From assembly GCF_021206925.1 (NCBI RefSeq), contig NZ_JAJPRF010000016.1:1-64000 (forward strand): 64,000 nt of DNA. The letters run 5' to 3'. How positions within the stretch are numbered: position 1 is the stretch's first letter; every line of letters starts with the position of its first letter. The stretch is from Rhodoflexus caldus (lineage in GTDB: Bacteria > Bacteroidota > Bacteroidia > Cytophagales > Thermoflexibacteraceae). Made by a program: the position numbers and the translations under genes. A model generated the notes under the pieces. That model was not told the DNA's origin. It worked only from the letters and a program-made list of their open reading frames with translations, and searched no databases. Shown one piece after another: positions 1 to 8,688 of this stretch.

Positions 1-140
1 GGTTTGGAATACTGATGACCTAATTTGGGCTTGTAGTATTGGTTGAAAACGTCTGCCAAGGCATTAAATTGTTCAAGGCTTAAACCTGTGGCAGCCTTAC
101 ATTTCTTGTCACTTTTAAGATTATGAAAAATACTTGCCAT
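1..140 (-). CDS. Transposase-like N-terminal fragment, cut by window edge
   Basis: A frame opens with ATG at 140 and runs off the left edge, so only about 46 residues are visible. They contain KAATGLSLEQFNAL followed by an aromatic-rich stretch ending NQYYKP. This resembles the N-terminal 'TGLs.eeF..L' region of IS5/IS4-type DDE transposases in Bacteroidota and cyanobacteria. That is a family resemblance by eye, not a search result. The DDE catalytic region would lie outside the window, and no terminal inverted repeat can be confirmed. It could instead be another small helical protein. Confidence 0.45.
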   Translation of the reverse strand, partial: MASIFHNLKSDKKCKAATGLSLEQFNALADVFNQYYKPKLGHQYSK

Positions 141-193
141 AGTTATATAAATTTGAAAGAATCACCAAGTAAAATTAGGTAATTCACTGATAA

Positions 194-481
194 TCACCAA
201 CCAAAAGGTCTAATAGTTTCGTAAGTAACGATAATGTTCAGTACGCTTGTGTGTTTGATGTCAACAGTTGAAATTTTGGTAATACCGCCATTTTTAGCAG
301 CCGTTCTGATACTGGCATCAGCATCAAAAAACAGTACACCAAAATAACCCGTTGCTTTTGCGGTACCTACTTTGCTGCCTATGGTGTTGCTTGTTGCATT
401 AACAGGCAAAGTCAGTGCGCAACCGGACATCACGGCAGCAGTGGCCAATAGGGATAAGATTGTTTTGATTGTTTTAAACAT
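194..481 (-). CDS. TRL-like family lipoprotein
   Basis: Small exported lipoprotein of about 95 residues. From the ATG at 481 it has a short basic start (MFKTIKTI), a hydrophobic segment and a lipobox AVMSGC, so lipidation at the Cys about 20 residues in is likely. The mature part carries the pattern G.vG.aka.GyfGvlf.DASI..AAKNGGI.KI.TVD, typical of the TRL (tRNA-associated locus) family of small bacterial lipoproteins. The function of that family is not known. An in-frame ATG at 511 would add ten residues and is less like a signal peptide start. The gene stands alone, between the transposase-like fragment and an oppositely placed hypothetical gene. Confidence 0.75.
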   Translation of the reverse strand: MFKTIKTILSLLATAAVMSGCALTLPVNATSNTIGSKVGTAKATGYFGVLFFDADASIRTAAKNGGITKISTVDIKHTSVLNIIVTYETIRPFGW

Positions 482-628
482 ACTTTTGTTTAGGTTTATT
501 TTCCTACTCATAAGGCTTTTCGGGTTCGCCCCGTTGTTTTAAGTGGTTTCTGGACTCCACTTTTGGGTAAGCGTGGGTGGTCAGTCCACATACAGACCAT
601 TATCTTTATTCGGGGAAATAAAATCTTC

Positions 629-1933
629 TCACTCCGTCGCTACCAGCAGCACTTTGGGGCACTCTCTGATGAAATAGCGGGCGGCGGCCAGCAGGATATC
701 CTGTTTTTGCATCTGCTCTACAGTGGTCGGCAGTTCTTCTTCTGCTTGATGGCTTTCGGGGCTGCGGAGTTGTGCCACCAACTTGCCGACTGTTTTGTAG
801 CAGATTTTATGTCCTGCCGCATCTAACGAACAGGCAAGGTAACTGCCGGGGTATGTCTGCCAAGAATAGCCTTTGTTCTCTGCCAAATGGATACAGACTT
901 CATAGTTGCCGCTTTGGTCGGTGCTGTCTTTCACGCGGATGTAGGTAACATAGACTAATTCGTTGTTTTTACTCTCCGCATCGTAGCGACGGATTTTCAA
1001 CTCAATGCGGTTGAGCTCGTCAAGGCGGGCTTCCACAAAATATATTTTGTCATCTACTGGCAACTGGCTCACAAAAGGCAACTCAAAATTACCGGCCAAG
1101 CGGATGGGTTGCAGCACTGCCAGAGCTGTTGCTGCCGAGTCTGCTGCGACCGGGGCGAGGTCTGCGGACAAGGACACTGCTGCCGAATCTGTCAGAACGG
1201 GGCTTTCTGCCGACATCTGCCTGATAAGGCCGCTGTCCCTGTCGGCTACTGCCGCCGAGTCTGTGGGGAGAGGGTTTTCCATGGGAATTTGCGCCGTTGC
1301 CTCCGCCAATTCGGCATTTGTGGCGGCGGCCTGTTGCCGTTGCTCCACAAGGGCGGTTACTACGCTGTCGCGTTGTGCCTGCCTTGTTGCCATCATTTGG
1401 TCAAGCATGAGGGCTTCTTCGGTTTCCAATTCTTCGCCGGCTTCGTGCTGCCCCAAGGCACGGTTGTAGTTCATGATAAAATATTCCACTGTGGCGGCAA
1501 GCACGGTGCTGCGATTGATTTGCCCCCATTCGGCAGAGAAATTTTCTACGGTTTCTTGCTCGGCGGCCTGTACCATCGCGCCATTGTCAAAATGGGTTGC
1601 TGTTTGCTGTTGCAGGTCAAAGGTGGTTTCCAAATAACTGTCGGGCAGGTTTACCCAATTGTTTTTCTTCTTTTGGGCACCGAAAATGGTGATGCGCCAG
1701 CGCCGCGGATGATTGAACACGGTAGCCATGCGCCCTTTATAAACAGTTGTACCCTGCTCGCGGCTTTTCAGTGCCTGAATGTGCAGCCAGTATCCCGAAC
1801 TATCTTGTGCGGAGACAATTCGGTAGCGGTACGTAACCCCTGCGTAAGGGAACTCCCGCGTGAAGTCCTGCCCAAGGGCTGTGCCTGTACCGGCAAGCAG
1901 TAGGATAATCAATAGGATAAAGTTATACTTCAT
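629..1933 (-). CDS. Secreted protein with a duplicated domain, unknown function
   Basis: 434 residues beginning with a clear signal peptide (hydrophobic ILLIILLLAG, probable cleavage after ALGQ). I do not recognise the family. Residues about 27-165 and 285-430 look like two copies of one domain. Each has W...P.SYL, then a D-containing strand, then G.(M/L)V, and ends with a helix of the form LLAA..YFI. They are joined by a low-complexity linker rich in Ala, Asp and Ser (about 195-280). The protein is probably periplasmic or surface exposed. It is divergent from the sensor kinase starting at 2191, so the two genes share an intergenic region. Confidence 0.8.
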   Translation of the reverse strand: MKYNFILLIILLLAGTGTALGQDFTREFPYAGVTYRYRIVSAQDSSGYWLHIQALKSREQGTTVYKGRMATVFNHPRRWRITIFGAQKKKNNWVNLPDSYLETTFDLQQQTATHFDNGAMVQAAEQETVENFSAEWGQINRSTVLAATVEYFIMNYNRALGQHEAGEELETEEALMLDQMMATRQAQRDSVVTALVEQRQQAAATNAELAEATAQIPMENPLPTDSAAVADRDSGLIRQMSAESPVLTDSAAVSLSADLAPVAADSAATALAVLQPIRLAGNFELPFVSQLPVDDKIYFVEARLDELNRIELKIRRYDAESKNNELVYVTYIRVKDSTDQSGNYEVCIHLAENKGYSWQTYPGSYLACSLDAAGHKICYKTVGKLVAQLRSPESHQAEEELPTTVEQMQKQDILLAAARYFIRECPKVLLVATE

Positions 1934-1961
1934 AGGTCAAGTTGATAAATCGCCACAGGGA

Positions 1962-1978
1962 ATAAGCAAAATGCTTAT
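1962..1978. promoter_or_regulatory. Palindrome in the divergent leader
   Basis: ATAAGCA-AAA-TGCTTAT is a perfect inverted repeat with 7-base arms and a 3-base spacer. It sits between the secreted protein (start 1933, minus) and the kinase (start 2191, plus). It could be an operator or a small RNA hairpin; nothing in the sequence decides between these. Confidence 0.35.
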
Positions 1979-2190
1979 GTGCAATTTTAACAACTTTAAA
2001 CAACTGTTGTTGTCAGGCAATTTGGTTATATAATGGCTCTTCCTTCATATAAACAAGACAACCGCTTTTTTTGATAAAATTGCTTGTCGCACAATACTAT
2101 TTCAACAAAAAATCACATCTTGCAAAAAACAAGCAAACATTCAATAAATTGCAAAAACCTGTGGCAAGCGCAAAAATTTCATTTCTGACT

Positions 2191-5100
2191 ATGAAAAGTT
2201 ATATTTTACCCACAGTCGCACTTTCTCTGCTGTTGTACTTTTTAAGCAGTACGGAGCTATGGGCACAAACCCCGCCCAAATTCCACCGCCTCACCACCGC
2301 CGACGGGCTGCCCAGCAATGGTATTACTGCCATATTTGAGGATAAAACAGGTTTTCTATGGATTGGTACGGACGCAGGGCTGGCACGCTACGACGGCAAA
2401 AATATGCAGATTTTTCAGCATCAGCCTGACAATAAAAATTCCATTGCCGACAATACTATCTACAAAATCACTCAGGACGGAAAAGGCAATATGTGGATAT
2501 TAACCGGTACCCACTTGAACCAATATGACCCCGTTTTACAGCAGTGGAAATATTACCCTCGTCTCAGTCCTTATGGAATGCTGGAACAAGCCATTTTATT
2601 TGCTGACCACGATGGCAATATTTGGTGGCTTAAAAAAAATGAGGTGAGTAGAGACAGTGTATCCATTGCTTATGTTTACCAATCCTACCGCGTCAAAACG
2701 GGTGAAATAAAGGACTATGTTTGTCGTTTCAGCCTGCCCAAACAAGACACGAGCAAAAAACAAAACGTTTATCCGAACCTATTGGAGTACAAAGGAGAAC
2801 TCTACGCTGCAGGGGGCTTTATGAAATACGACAAAGCCCGCGATACCTTCGTGCAAATCTATGCAGGCGAAGGACTGCCTTACAACTTACGTACCTTTGC
2901 CATGACCCACGATGAGTATGGCAATGTTTATTATTTTGGTGCAGAAAGAGGTCGTGAAATCTGGCACTATGACCTTAATAATCACAAAATACAATTAGTT
3001 GCCAATAGTCCTCTTCAAAAGGATATTCCTTTTCCAAACAGGCACTATATGCAGAGTGCAGGCACGACATTTGCCGCGCTGTATGATAACCTATCCCGCA
3101 GGATATGGCTGGCAAGTTTCGGCGGCTTGGTAGAAATAGACCTTGAAAAGAAGCGCCATTTTCTTCATACCCCTAACGATTTTGATAATTTTTCTCTTCC
3201 CAACCCCCAAGTTGTTGCTTTGTTCCGCGATACGAACGGGAATATATGGGCAGGTACTTCTAACGGATTAGCCTACTTTCCTTCGCGTCCGCAGTTTTTT
3301 CATGAGTACCCGCGCATATTAGAAAACAAAATCCCACTTTCTAATTCCAACTTAACAGGCTTTGCTGAGGACAATCAAAAACGCATTTGGGTAGCTACCG
3401 CAAAGCATATCTCTTATTGGAACAAAACCGATTATGATACCCTACCTCTTCCGCCGCCGAAAGAACCGGTTTTCAATAAGTCAATCAAAAACATGTCAAA
3501 CATACGCAGTATAGCCTTTTTGGAAAATACCATATACGCAGGCACTTGGGGCGCAGGCATCTATAAAATTAATCCCGACAACAGAAAAGCCGAGTATCTA
3601 TCGCCCGCCCTGCTTAACGAAGACAAGGAGGATAAATTAGAAATTGAGAAGCCATTAAGTCAATCACTGCCTTTTATTAGGCAAGCCAAAACAGATGAAG
3701 CAGGCAATCTTTGGGCAATAGATTGGGGGATAGGTTTAGACCTTTTGCGCTACAACCCGCGCACGCAAACATTCAGACGGTATCTGGTTGATAGATCTAA
3801 CAAGAATTGTTTTGCCGACACAAGCGGCGTAGCAGGCGGGCAGTTGATGAGTTTTGCCATCAGCCCCGAAAGAATATATGTAGGTTCGGAGGTAAGCGGG
3901 CTGTATCAGTTTGACCGAAAAAAACTTTGCTTTGAGCGGCGTTACAGTTACGATGCCGCCAACCCTAAATCTATTTCCAGCAACAAAGTAATTACGGTAT
4001 TTGTCAGCAAGGCAGGAGAAGTTTGGGCAGGCACGGAAAACGGACTCAATCGCCTGAAAAAAGACGGCACCTTTGAGCGCTTCCAAAACTTCCCGAACAA
4101 TTACATTGTCGCCATTGAAGAAGACAACAAAGGCTTTTTGTGGATAGCTACACAAAACGGACTTTGTAGATTCAATCCACGAGACGGAAAATACATTTAC
4201 TACAACGAACACAACGGGCTGCAAAGCGGCGGCTTTAATGATAACGCCATTTTCAAAAGCAGCAGCGGCGAAATTTACGTAGGCGGCGCCAACGGTTTTA
4301 ACTACTTCCATCCCGACAGTGTTATTGCCCGACAAAAGCAAACCGCGCCGCGCGTGGTGCTCACCCACTTGAAAGTGATGAACAAGGAATATGTGTCGCA
4401 AGATACGGCATTAGAGTTTCACAAGGCGATTACATTGGCACACGACGAAAACGACCTGCAACTCACCTTTGCGGCTTTGGATTTAAGCGCACCTGCCAAC
4501 AACCGCTATCAGTACAGGCTTATCCTGAAAAACGACGGCTGGTTTAACCTGTTCAGCCGCCCCGATACAACATGGATAAGCATGGGTAACAATAACCTGC
4601 TCAACCTGCCCCGCGTGAGTTTCGGCGAGTATGTGCTGGAAGTGCGCGCCTCTGCCGCCCCCGACATCTGGAGCAGCGGCGAGCAAATGCTCCGCTTGTA
4701 CTTAACCGTTTGCCCACCTTTTTATGCCGCCAAAGCCTTTGTTTTCGGAGCGGCGCTCTTGCTGGCAGGCGGCATTTTTGCCGCCGTGCGATACCGCGAA
4801 AGAAAAAAACGCAAAGAGCTTGAACAACGCAACCTTCAGTTACAACGAGAAGTGGATAAGGCTACCGCCGAATTGAGAGAAAAAAACGAAGAACTGGCAA
4901 AGCAAAAAGAAGAAATCAGTGCGCAGGCGGAAGAGCTTAAAACCCAAAATGAACTCATTGAAAAGCAGCGGCAAGAACTGGCAGACCTACGGACTTCGCA
5001 ATCGCACGACACCAAGAATAATTACCAACGCCTTATAGAGCTGATTAAGGAAGAAATAAAGTACCAAACCGACCCTAAAGCTATAGAATCGCTTGAAAAA

Positions 5101-5622
5101 ATTGCTACTGTCGCTTCTATTCGTGCTCACTTGTCGCGCAGAATTTATGAGGAACAAAAAAAAGATGCTACCTATCGGTACGACCTGCCTACCTACATTA
5201 ATGAAATCATCTACGAACTTAGTAGCATTGCCGCCGGCAGCAATTTTGATGAGTTGCAATGGAGTACTTCGGTGGAAAATATGCAGTTGCAACCCAAAGA
5301 AATGAGCGGTTTGGAACGCATTATGAACGAACTTTACCACAATGCCGAAAAGTATTTGCGAAATTTGCCCTATGCGCCTCATATCCACATTGCCATCAAA
5401 AAAACCGATACGGGCTGGATGTTTACTTACCAAGACAATGGCAGCGGCTACCCTGAAGCCGTGCTGCAAAAAGGTGCCAGCGCACTTGCCGACCTGTACC
5501 GCACATCCGGCGACCTTTACGGAGAGATGCGTATTGCCAATAACAATGGTGCTTATTTTGAGTTAATTGTTAATAATAGTACCGATAACAAACAGAAACG
5601 ACAACAACCTCAACAGGCATAG
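2191..5622 (+). CDS. Reg_prop/Y_Y_Y sensor kinase (divergent HisKA_2-like)
   Basis: 1143 residues from the ATG at 2191, where a signal peptide starts (MKSYILPTVALSLLL, cleaved near LWAQ). A TTG at 2071 keeps the frame open but adds an unlikely 40-residue extension. Next come many reg_prop-type beta-propeller repeats (for example GLPSNGITAIFEDKTGFLWIGT), about residues 25-740. A Y_Y_Y-type Ig domain, a membrane helix (about 850-875) and a long coiled coil follow. The cytoplasmic end has H939 in SHDTKNNYQ, an N-box NELYHNAEKY and a G1 box DNGSGYP, but no normal G2 box. This suggests an HWE/HisKA_2-type kinase sensing a periplasmic ligand, possibly a glycan. The LytTR regulator starts 4 nt after its stop. 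Confidence 0.85.
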   Translation: MKSYILPTVALSLLLYFLSSTELWAQTPPKFHRLTTADGLPSNGITAIFEDKTGFLWIGTDAGLARYDGKNMQIFQHQPDNKNSIADNTIYKITQDGKGNMWILTGTHLNQYDPVLQQWKYYPRLSPYGMLEQAILFADHDGNIWWLKKNEVSRDSVSIAYVYQSYRVKTGEIKDYVCRFSLPKQDTSKKQNVYPNLLEYKGELYAAGGFMKYDKARDTFVQIYAGEGLPYNLRTFAMTHDEYGNVYYFGAERGREIWHYDLNNHKIQLVANSPLQKDIPFPNRHYMQSAGTTFAALYDNLSRRIWLASFGGLVEIDLEKKRHFLHTPNDFDNFSLPNPQVVALFRDTNGNIWAGTSNGLAYFPSRPQFFHEYPRILENKIPLSNSNLTGFAEDNQKRIWVATAKHISYWNKTDYDTLPLPPPKEPVFNKSIKNMSNIRSIAFLENTIYAGTWGAGIYKINPDNRKAEYLSPALLNEDKEDKLEIEKPLSQSLPFIRQAKTDEAGNLWAIDWGIGLDLLRYNPRTQTFRRYLVDRSNKNCFADTSGVAGGQLMSFAISPERIYVGSEVSGLYQFDRKKLCFERRYSYDAANPKSISSNKVITVFVSKAGEVWAGTENGLNRLKKDGTFERFQNFPNNYIVAIEEDNKGFLWIATQNGLCRFNPRDGKYIYYNEHNGLQSGGFNDNAIFKSSSGEIYVGGANGFNYFHPDSVIARQKQTAPRVVLTHLKVMNKEYVSQDTALEFHKAITLAHDENDLQLTFAALDLSAPANNRYQYRLILKNDGWFNLFSRPDTTWISMGNNNLLNLPRVSFGEYVLEVRASAAPDIWSSGEQMLRLYLTVCPPFYAAKAFVFGAALLLAGGIFAAVRYRERKKRKELEQRNLQLQREVDKATAELREKNEELAKQKEEISAQAEELKTQNELIEKQRQELADLRTSQSHDTKNNYQRLIELIKEEIKYQTDPKAIESLEKIATVASIRAHLSRRIYEEQKKDATYRYDLPTYINEIIYELSSIAAGSNFDELQWSTSVENMQLQPKEMSGLERIMNELYHNAEKYLRNLPYAPHIHIAIKKTDTGWMFTYQDNGSGYPEAVLQKGASALADLYRTSGDLYGEMRIANNNGAYFELIVNNSTDNKQKRQQPQQA

Positions 5623-5626
5623 CGAT

Positions 5627-6394
5627 ATGGAAATTTTTATATTGGAAGATGACCCGCCTTTTGCCCGCGGATTGGCCGACCAATTGGGAAAATGGAACCA
5701 TACGGTAGCCTTTCATGCACGCAGCTACGAAGAAGCTGTAGAGTGGTTAGCAAACACGCAACAACTACCCGATGCGGCTATTCTGGACTTATGCCTTGGC
5801 GATGAAGACAACCGCGAAGGTTTTGACGTTGCCGAACTTTTGGCAGAAAAGTATCACGTACCTTTTATTTTCTACTCCGGGCTGGACGATGGCTCTACTG
5901 CCAGATTAGTTGATCAATACGAGGCCGAGCACTTTGCTAAAGGTGATATACGCAGCCTAAAAAACGCTTTGATACGCATACAAGCCCGTAACAAACACAC
6001 ACCTAAACAAACAAGCTACGACACAGCACACATCCGCATTACCGACACGGAAAACCGCGGCGTAGAGTTATTCATTCCTATAGCAAAGATTGTTTGGATA
6101 GATACGCAAGCCGGCAACAGGGCATCGCGTATTGAGCTGCGCGTTACTGACGGGAAGAAAATCACCTCCTACAAAAATGGGCATACTTTGAGCAGTTTCC
6201 TTGAAGAATTAGATAAGGAATTCCCACAACTGAACCTTTCTAACGTTTTTATCCGAATTAACAAATATACGATTATCAACAAGCATTACATCAGCAAGCG
6301 CGTGAGCGACGAAATATATCTGGGAGAAAAATCTTTTACTATTGGCGACACCTACAAGGAGGAACTCAAAAAATACCTGCCGCCCAAAATCTAA
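5627..6394 (+). CDS. LytTR-family response regulator
   Basis: 255 residues. The N-terminal receiver domain has the acidic pocket (E7, D8, D9), the likely phosphorylated D54 in ILDLC, S84 and K105. After a short linker, a LytTR DNA-binding domain (about 140-255) ends with FIRINKYTIINKHYI, characteristic of that domain. The ATG at 5627 is chosen because the receiver begins there directly (MEIFILEDD); an upstream start at 5567 would add 20 residues with no domain. It follows the sensor kinase by 4 nt, so the two are almost certainly a cotranscribed two-component pair. Confidence 0.92.
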   Translation: MEIFILEDDPPFARGLADQLGKWNHTVAFHARSYEEAVEWLANTQQLPDAAILDLCLGDEDNREGFDVAELLAEKYHVPFIFYSGLDDGSTARLVDQYEAEHFAKGDIRSLKNALIRIQARNKHTPKQTSYDTAHIRITDTENRGVELFIPIAKIVWIDTQAGNRASRIELRVTDGKKITSYKNGHTLSSFLEELDKEFPQLNLSNVFIRINKYTIINKHYISKRVSDEIYLGEKSFTIGDTYKEELKKYLPPKI

Positions 6395-6453
6395 GCCTTT
6401 TGCAACACCCAAATACCCCTTTGCTACAGGTGCGTATAGCGACACTGAGGGAC

Positions 6454-6480
6454 TGCTTAATATTGAAATAGCATTAAGCA
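6454..6480. promoter_or_regulatory. Inverted repeat ahead of the HTH-like gene
   Basis: TGCTTAAT (6454-6461) and ATTAAGCA (6473-6480) form a perfect 8-base inverted repeat with an 11-base spacer, ending 29 nt before the ATG at 6510. It could be an operator for the gene product itself or for the LytTR regulator, or an RNA hairpin. It shares TGCTTA with the palindrome at 1962-1978. Confidence 0.35.
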
Positions 6481-6509
6481 AGTTTGTTTCACGTTAACCC
6501 TCAATCGCT

Positions 6510-7046
6510 ATGAAAAAAGGCTTTATTCCTCCCAAAGGCTTCAACACCCGCAAGCACTTGCTTGCCGATGCGCCCTATGTACGACTGTTATCCCAAAAGC
6601 TACACGCCAAAATAGCAACTGATTGGGCTGAAAAATGGCAGCCGCTTAATTTAGGCAGTTCACTTGCAGATTGTCGCGGCATCCGCAGCTACTCGGCTTT
6701 CATCAGCCAACTGGGTGATGACATTCTTGCCGTCTATAACCAACAAGGACATAACGAAAAAATAGGTATCAGCGAATCATCGCTTAAACGCCTGCTGGAC
6801 AGTAAGCGCTTGCCCTCTTTCTTGCAAGTATCAATCAAAAAGATGCTGATGGCTTATATCGGTTATGCTTCGTGGGAAGAGTTCCAACAAAAACACAGCG
6901 ACGAAATTAATAGTTTCCCAGCATCGGAAGTTGTGCCGTCGCTGCCTGCTCAGCAAGTGCTGTTGATTGCTGTTTCCTATACGGGTTCCGTCCGTGCCTA
7001 TCGCTTTCGCAACGTAAATTACACAACGGCCACCGCTTCGGGCTGA
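6510..7046 (+). CDS. Small HTH-like protein, unknown function
   Basis: 178 residues. The middle part (about 90-135) reads ISESSLKRLLDSKR, then LPSFLQVSIKKML, then YIGYASWEEF. It matches a helical module common in Bacteroidota regulators, where '(S/T)..TLKRL' is followed by a 'LA.YLGY.SW.DF' motif, and which looks HTH-like. The N-terminal 60 residues and the C-terminal 45 residues are unassigned. It lies 115 nt downstream of the LytTR gene on the same strand, so it may belong to that signalling cassette. The DNA-binding role is inference. Confidence 0.7.
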   Translation: MKKGFIPPKGFNTRKHLLADAPYVRLLSQKLHAKIATDWAEKWQPLNLGSSLADCRGIRSYSAFISQLGDDILAVYNQQGHNEKIGISESSLKRLLDSKRLPSFLQVSIKKMLMAYIGYASWEEFQQKHSDEINSFPASEVVPSLPAQQVLLIAVSYTGSVRAYRFRNVNYTTATASG

Positions 7047-7097
7047 TGCCGTGCCATAGCTTTGCTTCATTCAACGCGAATATACTTTAAACCTAAT

Positions 7098-7128
7098 AAC
7101 CTGACAGGTGTCCAATACCTGTCAGGTT
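7098..7128. repeat. Intergenic palindrome, family A
   Basis: AACCTGACAGGT (7098-7109) and ACCTGTCAGGTT (7117-7128) form a perfect 12-bp stem around a 7-nt loop containing TCCAA. Related elements occur at 36251, 38843 and 41131. There is no long T-run on either side, so it is not a typical intrinsic terminator. Confidence 0.85.
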
Positions 7129-7229
7129 TAAATGCTTTGTTTTCAACAACTTAAATAAAAATTTTCGCAAAATCACGCGAGTTTTGCGATAGAATCGTAG
7201 AAAAATTTAATTTGATTCGGTATTGCACC

Positions 7230-7272
7230 TGTAGGGACAGGGGATGCCCGTTGCACGTCGCCTGTCCCTACA
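7230..7272. repeat. Intergenic palindrome, family B
   Basis: TGTAGGGACAGG (7230-7241) and CCTGTCCCTACA (7261-7272) form a 12-bp stem. The 19-nt loop contains GCCCGTTGCACGTCG. A near-identical element lies at 55341-55382, loop included, so this is a dispersed repeat rather than a chance hairpin. Confidence 0.85.
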
Positions 7273-7316
7273 AATCTAATTGCTCAACTTCTGCGCCTTA
7301 TCCATCTCAACTTTGT

Positions 7317-7324
7317 TAAATTTG
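7317..7324 (+). promoter_or_regulatory. Bacteroidota -7 box for xylA
   Basis: TAAATTTG matches TAnnTTTG exactly and ends 29 nt before the xylA ATG. No good TTTG -33 box is seen at the usual distance. Confidence 0.5.
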
Positions 7325-7353
7325 CCTGAATCTCCACTCAGACAAATACGAAA

Positions 7354-8682
7354 ATGATTACACTTGGCGACAAAGAATACTTCCCCGGCATCGGCGCAAT
7401 TCCCTACGAAGGTGCAGACTCCGACAATCCGCTGGCTTTTAAATATTATGATGCCAACCGCGTGGTAGCAGGCAAAACGCTCAAAGAACACCTGCGTTTT
7501 GCGGTAGCCTATTGGCATTCGTTCTGTGGCACAGGCAGCGACCCGTTCGGTGTACCGACCAAAGATTTCCCTTGGGCAACCGCCTCCGACCCCATTGCCC
7601 AAGCCAAGGAAAAAATGGATGCGGCTTTTGAATTTATCACCAAGTTAGGCGCAGGCTTCTACTGCTTCCACGACTTTGACGTAGTGGAAGAAGGCACATC
7701 AATAGCCGAAAGCGAGCGCCGGATGCGCATCATGACCGATTATGCAAAAGCCAAACAGCAGGCTTCGGGCGTGCAGTTGCTGTGGAACACCGCTAATTTG
7801 TTCAGCCACCGCCGCTACATGAACGGCGCAGCCACCAATCCCGATTTTAGTGTAGTTGCTTATGCGGGTGCGCAGGTGAAAAACGCCTTAGACGTTTGCA
7901 TTGAGCTTGGCGGGGCAGGCTATACCTTCTGGGGCGGGCGCGAAGGCTACCTCAGCCTGCACAATACCGACATGAAGCGCGAATTGGAACACATGGGGCG
8001 TTTCCTCACCATGGCACGCAACTACGCCCGCAAGCAGGGTTTCAAGGGCTATTTCTACATAGAGCCCAAACCCGCAGAACCCAGCAAGCACCAATACGAT
8101 TTTGACGCAGCCACTTGCATCGGCTTTTTGCGCCAATACGGCTTGCAGGACGATTTCCGCCTCAACTTAGAAACCAACCATGCCACCTTGGCGGGGCATA
8201 GTTTCCAGCATGAGTTGCGCGTAGCGGCCGATGCGGGTATGTTTGCCAGCATAGATGCCAACCGCGGCGATTACCAGAACGGATGGGACACCGACCAGTT
8301 CCCCACCGACCTGTTTGAACTCACCGAAGCCATGCTGATTATTTTGGAAGCAGGCGGATTTACGAGCGGCGGCATTAACTTTGATGCGAAAACGCGCCGC
8401 AATTCAACCGATTTGGAAGATTTGTTTATTGCCCACATCGGCGGAATGGATGCCTTTGCCCGTGCACTGATGATTGCTGACAACATTCTCAAAAAATCGC
8501 CGTACCTGCAAATGCGCCAAAACCGCTATGCGAGCTTTGACAGCGGTGCGGGTGCCGATTTTGAGCAGGGCAAACTTTCATTGGAAGACTTGCACCGCAT
8601 CGCTTCGGAAAGCCCCGAACCGAAACTCATCAGCGGCAAACAGGAACTATACGAAAATATTATCAATCAATACATCCGATAA
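7354..8682 (+). CDS. xylA: Xylose isomerase
   Basis: 442 residues, the usual length of class II xylose isomerases. It interconverts D-xylose and D-xylulose in the cytoplasm using two divalent metals. Visible hallmarks are [11 protein letters not shown] near residue 56, the catalytic H106 and D109 in [13 protein letters not shown] near 192, E237 and K239 in [17 protein letters not shown], the [14 protein letters not shown] segment, and the metal ligands in [16 protein letters not shown]. It reads into fumarylacetoacetase 6 nt later. No xylulokinase or xylose transporter is in the window. Confidence 0.97.
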   Translation: MITLGDKEYFPGIGAIPYEGADSDNPLAFKYYDANRVVAGKTLKEHLRFAVAYWHSFCGTGSDPFGVPTKDFPWATASDPIAQAKEKMDAAFEFITKLGAGFYCFHDFDVVEEGTSIAESERRMRIMTDYAKAKQQASGVQLLWNTANLFSHRRYMNGAATNPDFSVVAYAGAQVKNALDVCIELGGAGYTFWGGREGYLSLHNTDMKRELEHMGRFLTMARNYARKQGFKGYFYIEPKPAEPSKHQYDFDAATCIGFLRQYGLQDDFRLNLETNHATLAGHSFQHELRVAADAGMFASIDANRGDYQNGWDTDQFPTDLFELTEAMLIILEAGGFTSGGINFDAKTRRNSTDLEDLFIAHIGGMDAFARALMIADNILKKSPYLQMRQNRYASFDSGAGADFEQGKLSLEDLHRIASESPEPKLISGKQELYENIINQYIR

Positions 8683-8688
8683 AAAACC

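Larger units (their letters stand above)
7047..7353. other. 307-bp gap with two palindromes and the xylA promoter
   Basis: No coding sequence is supported here. The stretch holds two different palindromic elements (7098-7128 and 7230-7272) and, near its end, a -7 promoter box for xylA. Confidence 0.7.

Noticed and set aside
1005-1903. Plus-strand reading frames opposite the secreted protein
   Set aside because: They mirror the Ala/Ser-rich minus-strand gene and have no signal, domain or start context of their own.
2071-2190. Longer start for the sensor kinase at 2071
   Set aside because: It begins with TTG and adds 40 residues ahead of a standard signal peptide that starts with ATG at 2191.
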